Notes under the pieces: model-generated
What the model saw: only the letters and a program-made list of their open reading frames with translations
The model's database searches: none
Told to the model about the DNA's origin: nothing
Shown here: piece after piece, positions 40,084 through 47,555 of the stretch
Layout of the letters: the number at the start of each line of letters is the position of its first letter
Numbering within the stretch: the stretch's first letter is position 1
Source of the DNA: an uncultured Lachnospiraceae bacterium
GTDB lineage: Bacteria; Bacillota; Clostridia; Lachnospirales; Lachnospiraceae
Assembly (NCBI GenBank): GCA_910585895.1
Contig: CAJUHY010000007.1
Span: forward strand, 33,058-81,633
DNA length: 48,576 nucleotides
Reading direction: 5' to 3'
Program-made: the position numbers and the translations under genes

Positions 40084-41910
40084 ATGTGCGGAATAGTGGG
40101 CTATATTGGAGAATCACCGGCAGCGCCGATATTACTGGATGGCCTGTCGAAATTGGAATACAGGGGCTATGATTCGGCGGGAATCGCCGTCTATGACGGA
40201 GAAAAAATTCAGGTACAGAAAGCGATTGGACGCTTAAAAGTCTTAAGTGAGCTGACTCATGACGGCGCCAAGATGCCGGGAGCTGCCGGAATCGGGCACA
40301 CCCGTTGGGCGACGCATGGGGCGCCAACCAATAACAATGCGCACCCTCATTTCAATGGGGATGAAAGCATTGCTGTTGTGCATAATGGAATCATTGAGAA
40401 TTATCAGAAATTGAAAAAATACCTGGAGGGCAAAGGTTACCAGTTTGTCTCAGATACGGACACGGAGGTGGTTGCCCATCTTTTGGATTATTATTACAAG
40501 GGGGATCCGATTGAAACTATCACCAAGGTTATGCATCGTGTGGAGGGGTCTTATGCGCTGGGTATCATGTTTAAGGCGCATCCGGGAATTTTATATGCAG
40601 TGCGCAAGGACAGCCCTCTGATTGTGGGTCACGGCAAGGACGGCAACCTGATTGCTTCTGATGTGCCGGCAGTATTAAAGTATACGCGCAATGTATATTT
40701 TATCCAGAATGAAGAGATAGCCGTATTATCGGAAGAAGCCATTTCATTTTTTAATGTGGATGGAGAGGAAATCATCAAGGAGCCGTCGACCATCGACTGG
40801 GATATCAACGCTGCAGAAAAAGGCGGCTATGAGCATTTCATGTTAAAGGAAATGTATGAACAGCCCCAGACGGTCAGGGATACCTTAAATCCCCGCATTA
40901 AGGAGGGGGCGATAGTAATTGAAGAACTTGGCATGTCGGATGAGGAAATCCGCGGGATTGGCAGAATCCATATTGTTGCCTGCGGTTCCGCCTATCACAC
41001 GGGCGTGACGGCAAAGTATGTATTTGAGGGTATGGCGCGGATTCCAGTGGATGTGGATTTGGCTTCAGAATTCCGTTACCGCAATCCTATTTTGGCGGAC
41101 AATGACCTGGTCATCATCATCAGCCAGTCCGGGGAGACTGCAGATTCGCTGGCAGCTTTGCGTGAAGCGAAAAACAGAGGCGTCAAGACGCTTGGCATAG
41201 TCAACGTTGTGGGCAGTTCTATTGCCAGGGAGGCAGATAAGGTCATGTATACCTGGGCGGGACCGGAGATTGCCGTAGCCACCACCAAGGCTTACAGCGC
41301 GCAGCTGATTGCGGAATATCTGCTGGCCATCAAGTTTGCGCAGGTGCGGGGCGAAATTACCGAGCAGGATGTCCGGGCATATCTCAAGGATTTGCAGAAG
41401 CTGCCGGAGCAGATAGAGATGCTCCTTGGCAATAAAGGGAAAATCCAGCATTTTGCCAACCGTTATATTTCTGCGAAAGATGTGTTTTTTGTGGGACGCG
41501 GGCTTGACCATGCGATTTCCATGGAAGGTTCCCTGAAACTGAAAGAGATTTCTTATATCCATTCTGAGGCATATGCAGCCGGGGAATTGAAACACGGAAC
41601 GATTTCCCTGATTGAGGAGGGAACCTTGGTTGCCGCAGTTCTGACTCAGGAGGAGTTGTATAAGAAAACTATCAGCAATATCGTGGAGCTTACCAGCCGC
41701 GGGGCGTTTGTGCTTGCCGTGACCAATACCGGTAACACGGAAATTGAAAAAGCCGCGGATTATGTTATTTATATTCCCCAGACAAACCGCTGGTTCACCA
41801 ATTCGCTGGCGATTATTCCCCTGCAGCTGTTCAGCTATTATGTGTCGGTGGGCAAGGGCTGCGACGTGGATAAGCCGCGGAATCTGGCAAAGTCTGTGAC
41901 GGTGGAATAG
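40084..41910 (+). CDS. glmS: Glutamine-fructose-6-phosphate aminotransferase (isomerizing)
   Basis: Cytoplasmic enzyme making glucosamine-6-phosphate from fructose-6-phosphate and glutamine, the first committed step to UDP-GlcNAc for peptidoglycan and other amino-sugar glycans. The 608-residue length is standard. The N-terminal glutaminase domain begins MCGIVGYIG with the catalytic Cys2 exposed after methionine removal, which fixes the start at 40084 (GGGAGG upstream). RWATHGAPTNNNAHPH and the later SIS domains (IVACGSAYHTG, ISQSGETADSL, KEISYIHSEAYAAGELKHG) follow in order. The end DKPRNLAKSVTVE is the typical GlmS C-terminus. Only 13 bases separate it from the LCP gene, so no glmS ribozyme of the usual size fits directly upstream. 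Confidence 0.98.
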   Translation: MCGIVGYIGESPAAPILLDGLSKLEYRGYDSAGIAVYDGEKIQVQKAIGRLKVLSELTHDGAKMPGAAGIGHTRWATHGAPTNNNAHPHFNGDESIAVVHNGIIENYQKLKKYLEGKGYQFVSDTDTEVVAHLLDYYYKGDPIETITKVMHRVEGSYALGIMFKAHPGILYAVRKDSPLIVGHGKDGNLIASDVPAVLKYTRNVYFIQNEEIAVLSEEAISFFNVDGEEIIKEPSTIDWDINAAEKGGYEHFMLKEMYEQPQTVRDTLNPRIKEGAIVIEELGMSDEEIRGIGRIHIVACGSAYHTGVTAKYVFEGMARIPVDVDLASEFRYRNPILADNDLVIIISQSGETADSLAALREAKNRGVKTLGIVNVVGSSIAREADKVMYTWAGPEIAVATTKAYSAQLIAEYLLAIKFAQVRGEITEQDVRAYLKDLQKLPEQIEMLLGNKGKIQHFANRYISAKDVFFVGRGLDHAISMEGSLKLKEISYIHSEAYAAGELKHGTISLIEEGTLVAAVLTQEELYKKTISNIVELTSRGAFVLAVTNTGNTEIEKAADYVIYIPQTNRWFTNSLAIIPLQLFSYYVSVGKGCDVDKPRNLAKSVTVE

Positions 41911-41915
41911 TGGAA

Positions 41916-41961
41916 GTGACAGCGGGACAGAACTTGGCCAATGCGCTGAACACGTTTTTTT
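41916..41961 (+). terminator. Probable intrinsic terminator after glmS
   Basis: GTG-A-CAGCG (41916-41924) pairs with CGCTG-AA-CAC (41944-41953), and a run of seven T follows at 41955-41961. The stem is interrupted and the loop is long, so strength is uncertain. It would end the LCP-glmS transcript. Confidence 0.6.
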
Positions 41962-42049
41962 AAAATATTAGACACAGTTTTGTCACAAATCTCTCGTAAA
42001 CTGCTTTATAGAACAAAGAGAAAACAGCAGAGGAAAGGAGATATTTGTT

Positions 42050-43753
42050 ATGGAAAATAATTTTAATCATTACAATAACGGTGACAGCAATTTTGGAAAT
42101 AATATGGAAAGCACACAGAGCAGCAACAGGCAAGATGAGGTCAGGATTACAGATACAGCAATCTCAGGCAGTACAGCACAAGAAAATGCGGCAGTTGAGC
42201 CGGGCAATATGGATTCAGCTGCTGATGGCAGCAGCACAGGTTCTGCGGATTCCCTCTATTCTTACAGCTATGTAAATCAGGAGAATCAGGAGCGCAATCC
42301 CAATTATTATGAGAGGCAGGAGGAGAACAGCAGCGCACAGAGAACTTACACAACAGGCAGTTATGCAAGCGCACAGCCAGGTTATAATACAGACGGCAAT
42401 ACGTGGAATGCAAACGGTACGGATGCTTCCCAAACAGCGAATCAGGCAGCCTGGGTAAACCAGGGCGCTGGTCAGAATCCTAATGCCGCAGGGAAAAAAG
42501 TACGGAAAGAGAAAAAGTCTGGCGAGAAGAAGCAGCATGGATTTGGTATGACGATGGTAAAATGTGCATCGCTTGCGTTAGTATTTGGGCTGGTATCGGG
42601 CACAGTGTTCTATGGAACCGGTTTTGCTTTCCGCTATACCTCAGGAAAGAATCAGGTACAGCAGGAGACCACAGCAGAAAGCGCAAATAAGACGGCAGAT
42701 ACAGCAGTGAATAAGGGCAGCCTGCCGGCTACCGGGGTAAGCACGTCTACCATTTTATCCGATGTTTCAGATGTTGCGGAAAATGTAATGCCATCCATCG
42801 TTTCTATTACGAATATGAGTTCAATGGTGCAGCCTGATTTCTTTGGACGCCTTTATGAGGAGGAAGTTCCCAGTGCAGGAAGCGGGATTATTATTGGGCA
42901 GACAGAGGAGGAAATTTATGTTGCCACTAATAACCATGTAGTTTCCAACTCTAATCAGCTTACGGTAAACTTTGTTGACAATCAGCAGGTAACAGCAGAG
43001 ATAAAAGGAACAGATGCCAGCACAGACCTTGCAGTGCTGTCCGTTAAGACCAAAGATATCCCCAGTGATACCATGGAGAAAATTAAAGTCGCAACGGTAG
43101 GCAATTCCGATAGCATCAAGGTTGGACAGAGCGTTGTGGCAATCGGAAATGCCATGGGCTATGGACAGTCTGTGACGACAGGCGTAATCAGCGCTTTGGA
43201 CAGGGAAGTGACCGTCCAGGATGAGAACACAGGAACTTCCATTACAAACGACCTGATTCAGACTGATGCGGCAATCAACCCTGGAAACAGCGGTGGTGCG
43301 CTGCTGAATATGAACGGCGAGGTAATAGGAATTAATTCCGTAAAATATTCCGATACCCAGGTGGAGGGTATGGGCTATGCAATTCCTATCTCGGCAGCAG
43401 AGCCGATTATCAATAACCTGATTACCAGGGAAGTTGTCGATGAATCCAACTCTGCATACCTTGGTGTGACCGGTCAGAATGTGACTTCTGAGATATCAGA
43501 CAGTTTCGGAATGCCGGAAGGACTTTATATCACAATGGTGACTGAGAACAGCGCAGCAGACCAGGCGGGAATCCGTAAAGGCGATGTACTCACCAAATTT
43601 GACGGCAGGAAGATATCATCTCTCGAAGGGCTTTCTGAGGCGATGAAGTATTATGCAGCGGGAACTCAGGTGGAAGTTACTTTACAGAAGAACAATAATG
43701 GTGAATGGAGGGAAGAGACCATTACAGTCACGCTTGGCAAGAAGGTAGAATAG
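42050..43753 (+). CDS. HtrA/DegP-family membrane serine protease with PDZ domain
   Basis: A 567-residue S1C protease that would degrade or process misfolded exported proteins at the outer face of the membrane. The cytoplasmic N-terminus (about 150 residues) is very rich in Asn, Gln, Ser, Tyr and Gly and looks disordered; a basic stretch (KKVRKEKKSGEKK) precedes one membrane helix (about residues 168-190). The trypsin-like domain has the complete triad: His296 in ATNNHVV, Asp326 in STDLAVLSV, and Ser414 in NPGNSGGALLN. One PDZ domain follows (about 465-560; LGVTGQNV, AGIRKGDVLTKFDGR). ATG 42050 follows GGAAAGGAG. It is transcribed alone between the glmS terminator and an inverted repeat. Regulation by wall or secretion stress is usual for the family, but no operator is recognised. 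Confidence 0.94.
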   Translation: MENNFNHYNNGDSNFGNNMESTQSSNRQDEVRITDTAISGSTAQENAAVEPGNMDSAADGSSTGSADSLYSYSYVNQENQERNPNYYERQEENSSAQRTYTTGSYASAQPGYNTDGNTWNANGTDASQTANQAAWVNQGAGQNPNAAGKKVRKEKKSGEKKQHGFGMTMVKCASLALVFGLVSGTVFYGTGFAFRYTSGKNQVQQETTAESANKTADTAVNKGSLPATGVSTSTILSDVSDVAENVMPSIVSITNMSSMVQPDFFGRLYEEEVPSAGSGIIIGQTEEEIYVATNNHVVSNSNQLTVNFVDNQQVTAEIKGTDASTDLAVLSVKTKDIPSDTMEKIKVATVGNSDSIKVGQSVVAIGNAMGYGQSVTTGVISALDREVTVQDENTGTSITNDLIQTDAAINPGNSGGALLNMNGEVIGINSVKYSDTQVEGMGYAIPISAAEPIINNLITREVVDESNSAYLGVTGQNVTSEISDSFGMPEGLYITMVTENSAADQAGIRKGDVLTKFDGRKISSLEGLSEAMKYYAAGTQVEVTLQKNNNGEWREETITVTLGKKVE

Positions 43754-43756
43754 CGG

Positions 43757-43786
43757 TTACAGTTCATTCGTCAGAGTGAACTGTAA
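43757..43786. other. Perfect 10-base inverted repeat just after the HtrA stop
   Basis: TTACAGTTCA (43757-43766) and TGAACTGTAA (43777-43786) are perfect complements around a 10-base spacer, three bases after the stop codon. No T-run follows (TGATGGTAAAAC), so it is either an unconventional mRNA 3' hairpin or a dyad operator ahead of the carbamate kinase promoter region. Confidence 0.6.
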
Positions 43787-43855
43787 TGATGGTAAAACAA
43801 CAGAAATTCTTCTTTTAAAAACCAGTAGAATGTGGTAAGATAAGAGCAAATTGAG

Positions 43856-43885
43856 ACGCCAATCCGGAAATGTCTGGATTGGCGT
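43856..43885 (+). promoter_or_regulatory. Strong leader hairpin before the carbamate kinase gene
   Basis: ACGCCAATCCGGA (43856-43868) pairs with TCTGGATTGGCGT (43873-43885): 13 base pairs with one G-U pair and an AATG tetraloop. It ends about twelve bases before the ribosome site CGGAGGG and has no T-run, so it is probably an mRNA leader structure rather than a terminator. TAAGAT at 43836-43841 may be the -10 box of the promoter; the -35 is unclear. Confidence 0.55.
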
Positions 43886-43909
43886 TCTACGCATACGGAG
43901 GGATTTTTC

Positions 43910-44842
43910 ATGAGAAAGAAGAAAATTGTGATTGCGTTAGGGCATGATGCATTGGGGACGACACTGCCGGAACAGAAAATTGCCACCAAGAAAGCGGCAA
44001 AGGCAGTCGTTGATTTTATAAAAGATGATTATCAGGTAGTGATTACCCACAGCAACGGTCCGCAGGTGGGCATGATTCACACGGCGATGGCAGAATTCTG
44101 CCGGATTTACCCGGAATATACGGCAACGCCTATGTCTGTCTGTTCGGCGATGAGCCAGGGATATATTGGGTATGACCTTCAGAATGCCATCCGTACGGAG
44201 CTTTTGAATCGGGGAATTTACAAGCCGGTTTCCACAATCCTTACCCAGGTCACTGTGGACCCATATGACGATGCATTTTACCATCCGTCCAAAGTCATTG
44301 GACGTGTGATGACAGAGGAAGAGGCAGAAGCGGAAGAGAAAAAAGGCAACCATGTTGTGAAGATGGGAGAGGGTTACCGCAGGATTGTCGCGGCTCCCAA
44401 ACCGGTGGACGTGGTGGAGATTGACGCTATCCGTGCGCTGCTTGCGGCGGACCAGATTGTCATTGCCTGCGGAGGCGGCGGAATTCCGGTGTTGGCGCAG
44501 AACAATAAGCTTCAGGGAGCGAGCGCGGTGATTGAGAAAGATTCGGCAGCGGAAAAGCTGGCGGAACTGATAGAGGCGGACCGTCTGGTAATCCTTACCG
44601 GTGTGGAAAAGGTCTGTCTGCATTTTGGAAAGGAAAATGAGCAGCCGCTGGAGGAAATGACGGTGGCACAGGCCAGGCAATATATGGCAGAAGGACAATT
44701 TGAAGAGGGTACCATGCTGCCCAAGATTGAAGCGGCAATTGAATTTATTGGTAATTCTGCCGTGCGCAGCGTCCTGATTACAAAATTAGGTATCTTTGAC
44801 GAGGACAGTGTCGGTATATCTGGCACGGTAATCCATAAATAA
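43910..44842 (+). CDS. arcC: Carbamate kinase
   Basis: Cytoplasmic enzyme that makes ATP and carbamate from carbamoyl phosphate and ADP, usually the last step of arginine, agmatine or purine (allantoin) degradation. The 310-residue length is normal. Family blocks are THSNGPQVGMIH, MSVCSAMSQGYIGYDLQNA, the VTVDPYDDAFYHPSKVIG subdomain, YRRIVAAPKP, VIACGGGGIPV, ASAVIEKDSAAEKLA and GTMLPKIEAA. The N-terminal phosphate loop reads ALGHDALG instead of the classical ALGGNALG: the second Gly is His and the Asn is Asp. ATG 43910 follows GGAGGG. No arginine deiminase or carbamoyltransferase gene is adjacent, so the pathway that feeds it is unknown from this window. Confidence 0.93.
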   Translation: MRKKKIVIALGHDALGTTLPEQKIATKKAAKAVVDFIKDDYQVVITHSNGPQVGMIHTAMAEFCRIYPEYTATPMSVCSAMSQGYIGYDLQNAIRTELLNRGIYKPVSTILTQVTVDPYDDAFYHPSKVIGRVMTEEEAEAEEKKGNHVVKMGEGYRRIVAAPKPVDVVEIDAIRALLAADQIVIACGGGGIPVLAQNNKLQGASAVIEKDSAAEKLAELIEADRLVILTGVEKVCLHFGKENEQPLEEMTVAQARQYMAEGQFEEGTMLPKIEAAIEFIGNSAVRSVLITKLGIFDEDSVGISGTVIHK

Positions 44843-44949
44843 ATCCTTACGCGACAGTTCAGAACTTTTTGGCAATGCAGGTACTGCCCTTATGTCGGGG
44901 GTTCTGTTACATAATATAAAATATACAGGCTTTAGAAAGAGAGGTTATA

Positions 44950-46383
44950 ATGAAAAATCTTAGGAAAACGAAAATAATCTGTACATTGGGACCGGCGACA
45001 GACCGTGATGATGTGTTAAAACAACTTATGATGGAGGGCATGAATGTCGCTCGTTTCAATTTCTCCCATGGAAGCCATGAGGAGCAGGGGGAACGTCTGA
45101 AAAAAGTTCAGGAACTGAGGGAGGAGTTAAATCTGCCAATTGCCACCTTGTTAGACACCAAAGGACCGGAAATACGTCTGCGCGAGCTGGAAGGAGGCAA
45201 AGCGGAACTGGTGGAAGGGCAGAAATTTGTACTGACGACAGAGGAACTGGTGGGAGACGCGAATAAGGTTTCCATTACATATAAGGACCTCGTGAAAGAT
45301 GTGCAGCCGGGTTCAAGGATTTTAATTGATGACGGTCTGATTGCCCTTGATGTGGAAGAGGTGGATGATACGGAGATTTCCTGCCGTGTCATCAATGGAG
45401 GTATGATTTCTAATAAGAAAGGCGTTAATGTACCGGATGTGGAATTGTCTATGCCTTATATCAGCGAGAAGGATTATGAGGATATTGTCTTTGGTATCGA
45501 AAATGATTTTGATTTTATTGCGGCTTCCTTTGTACGTACAGCTGATGACGTGATGCAGATACGGAAAATATTTGCTGAGAAAAACTGCCGCAATGTCAAT
45601 ATTATCTCTAAAATTGAGAATATGCAGGGTGTACAGAATATAGATGAGATTATCCAGGTATCAGATGGGATAATGGTGGCGCGGGGCGACATGGGCGTGG
45701 AAATTCCTTTAGAAGACGTGCCGGCTATCCAGAAAATGATTATCAAGAAAGTAGTCAATGCTGGAAAACAGGTTATCACGGCTACCCAGATGTTAGATTC
45801 GATGATGAAGAATCCCAGACCGACCAGGGCGGAGGCAACGGACGTGGCAAATGCTATTTACGACGGCACGAGCGCTATCATGCTGTCCGGGGAGACGGCT
45901 GCGGGCATGTACCCGGTGGAATCGGTAAAGACAATGGTGAAAATTGCCATTCGTACGGAGCAGGATATCAATTATTCGGCAAGATTTAAACAGCGGGAGG
46001 CTGAGAACCCGGATATTACCAACGCTATTTCCCACGCGACCTGCACAACAGCTATGGACTTAAATGCAGCGGCAATCATCACTGTGACCTGGTCTGGGGA
46101 AACGGCGCGCATGATTTCTAAATACCGCCCTTGCTGCAATATTATTGGCGGCAGCATCAACCAGAAGGTATGCCGTCAGCTTAATCTCTCCTGGGGTGTG
46201 ACGCCGTTGGAAGTCAAGCAGAAAGAGGACACGGATGAATTGTTCTCCCATGCTGTGGAGATGGCAGAACAGGCAGGGTTGGTTTCTGTGGGCGATATTA
46301 CTGTCATTACGGCAGGCGTACCCCTGAGCGTCCCGGGAAATACTAATTTATTAAAAGTCCATGTAGTTACCGGGAAAGAGTAA
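44950..46383 (+). CDS. pyk: Pyruvate kinase
   Basis: Cytoplasmic glycolytic enzyme converting phosphoenolpyruvate and ADP to pyruvate and ATP. The 477 residues are the core length; the extra C-terminal PEP-utiliser-like domain of Bacillus-type enzymes is absent. Signatures are RKTKIICTLGPAT at the start, VARFNFSHGSHEE, LLDTKGPEIR, IISKIENMQG with the catalytic lysine, the MVARGDMGVEIPLEDVPAIQK metal/substrate block and MLSGETAAGMYPVE. The allosteric C-terminal domain ends with PGNTNLLKVHVV. ATG 44950 has AGAGAGG upstream. A lipoprotein amidase gene begins 17 bases after its stop and may be transcribed with it. The 107-base gap before pyk is AT-rich near 44910-44927, but no convincing promoter pair was found. 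Confidence 0.98.
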   Translation: MKNLRKTKIICTLGPATDRDDVLKQLMMEGMNVARFNFSHGSHEEQGERLKKVQELREELNLPIATLLDTKGPEIRLRELEGGKAELVEGQKFVLTTEELVGDANKVSITYKDLVKDVQPGSRILIDDGLIALDVEEVDDTEISCRVINGGMISNKKGVNVPDVELSMPYISEKDYEDIVFGIENDFDFIAASFVRTADDVMQIRKIFAEKNCRNVNIISKIENMQGVQNIDEIIQVSDGIMVARGDMGVEIPLEDVPAIQKMIIKKVVNAGKQVITATQMLDSMMKNPRPTRAEATDVANAIYDGTSAIMLSGETAAGMYPVESVKTMVKIAIRTEQDINYSARFKQREAENPDITNAISHATCTTAMDLNAAAIITVTWSGETARMISKYRPCCNIIGGSINQKVCRQLNLSWGVTPLEVKQKEDTDELFSHAVEMAEQAGLVSVGDITVITAGVPLSVPGNTNLLKVHVVTGKE

Positions 46384-46400
46384 ATGAAAAGAGAGAATAG

Positions 46401-47528
46401 ATGAAGAAATATAATCTGGTTATAATATTTGTGCTTCTGCTGGCGTTGGCATTGGCTGGATGTGCTGGCAGAGAGGATGAGCCCAAACAGAAAGAACCGA
46501 TAACAACAGAGAAGTATGAAGACAAGAAAGAACAGGGACAGCAGGACAAATCTCAGCAGCAAAATGAGGGAGAGACCAATGCTGTGAATGATGGCTCAGA
46601 GGATGGGAATGATAAGTTGGAGGGTGAAGAAGGACAGACGGACACAGAATCAGAGAGTGAGAATGATGATTTATCATTAAATCCTCATACGGTCACTCAT
46701 ATGCAGGAAGAGGTTGTGACGACGTCTTCAGTTAATGTAAGGAAAGCTCCTTCCACAGACAGCGAGGTCTATCAGACCGTACCGCGCAGAAGCAATTTTA
46801 CGCGGACGGCAGATGACGGAACCTGGAGCGCGGTGCAAATTGGGGATAACGAATATTATATTGCATCTGAATTTCTGATGCTGGCCTCTGAGGTGACAGA
46901 TAACGGTTATCTGGTGGTAATTGATGCTGGTCACCAGGCACAGGGCAATAGTGAGCAGGAGCCTATCGGACCAGGAGCGTCCGAGACGAAGCCTAAGGTT
47001 GCCAGCGGTACCACCGGTTGTGTGACCGGAATCAAGGAATATGAACTTACCTTGCAGGTTTCCTTGAAGCTGCAGGAGGAGCTGGAAGCCAGGGGCTACC
47101 AGGTGATGATGGTGCGCACCAGCCATGATGTGAATATCAGCAACAGCGAACGGGCAGCCGTTGCCAACAATGCGGGTGCGGATGCTTTTATCCGTATCCA
47201 TGCTAACGGCTCAGACGACAGCGGACAGAACGGTGCGCTGACAATCAGTCCAACTTCTGCCAACCCTTATATGGGCAACCTCTACAGCCAGTGCCGCAAA
47301 TTGTCAGAATGTGTGCTCGATGGGCTTGTGAATGCAACCGGAGCCAATAAGCAGAGTATCTGGGAAACGGACAGCATGAGCGGCATCAACTGGTGCACGG
47401 TTCCCGTGACGATTGTGGAGATGGGATTTATGACAAATCCCACAGAGGATGCCAACATGGCAGACGGCGGCTATCAGCAGAACATAGCTGTGGGCATTGC
47501 CGATGGACTGGACAGCTATTTTGAGTAG
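46401..47528 (+). CDS. Lipoprotein N-acetylmuramoyl-L-alanine amidase with SH3 domain
   Basis: A 375-residue lipid-anchored wall hydrolase. The lipoprotein signal ends in LALAGC with Cys21 as the lipid site. A very acidic Gln/Glu/Asp-rich linker follows (about residues 22-95). Then come a bacterial SH3 domain (about 102-160; SSVNVRKAPSTDSEVYQ) and an Amidase_3 domain (about 175-372). Zinc ligands are in VIDAGHQ, GIKEYELTL and IRIHANGS, and the catalytic glutamate is in IVEMGFMTNP. It cleaves the amide between muramic acid and the stem peptide, from the outer face of the membrane. It is the second amidase of the window but lacks the FN3 tail. It lies 17 bases after pyk with a modest ribosome site (AGAGAGAAT). 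Confidence 0.93.
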   Translation: MKKYNLVIIFVLLLALALAGCAGREDEPKQKEPITTEKYEDKKEQGQQDKSQQQNEGETNAVNDGSEDGNDKLEGEEGQTDTESESENDDLSLNPHTVTHMQEEVVTTSSVNVRKAPSTDSEVYQTVPRRSNFTRTADDGTWSAVQIGDNEYYIASEFLMLASEVTDNGYLVVIDAGHQAQGNSEQEPIGPGASETKPKVASGTTGCVTGIKEYELTLQVSLKLQEELEARGYQVMMVRTSHDVNISNSERAAVANNAGADAFIRIHANGSDDSGQNGALTISPTSANPYMGNLYSQCRKLSECVLDGLVNATGANKQSIWETDSMSGINWCTVPVTIVEMGFMTNPTEDANMADGGYQQNIAVGIADGLDSYFE

Positions 47529-47555
47529 GAAAGCATTTCTGGATAGGAGGGGGAC

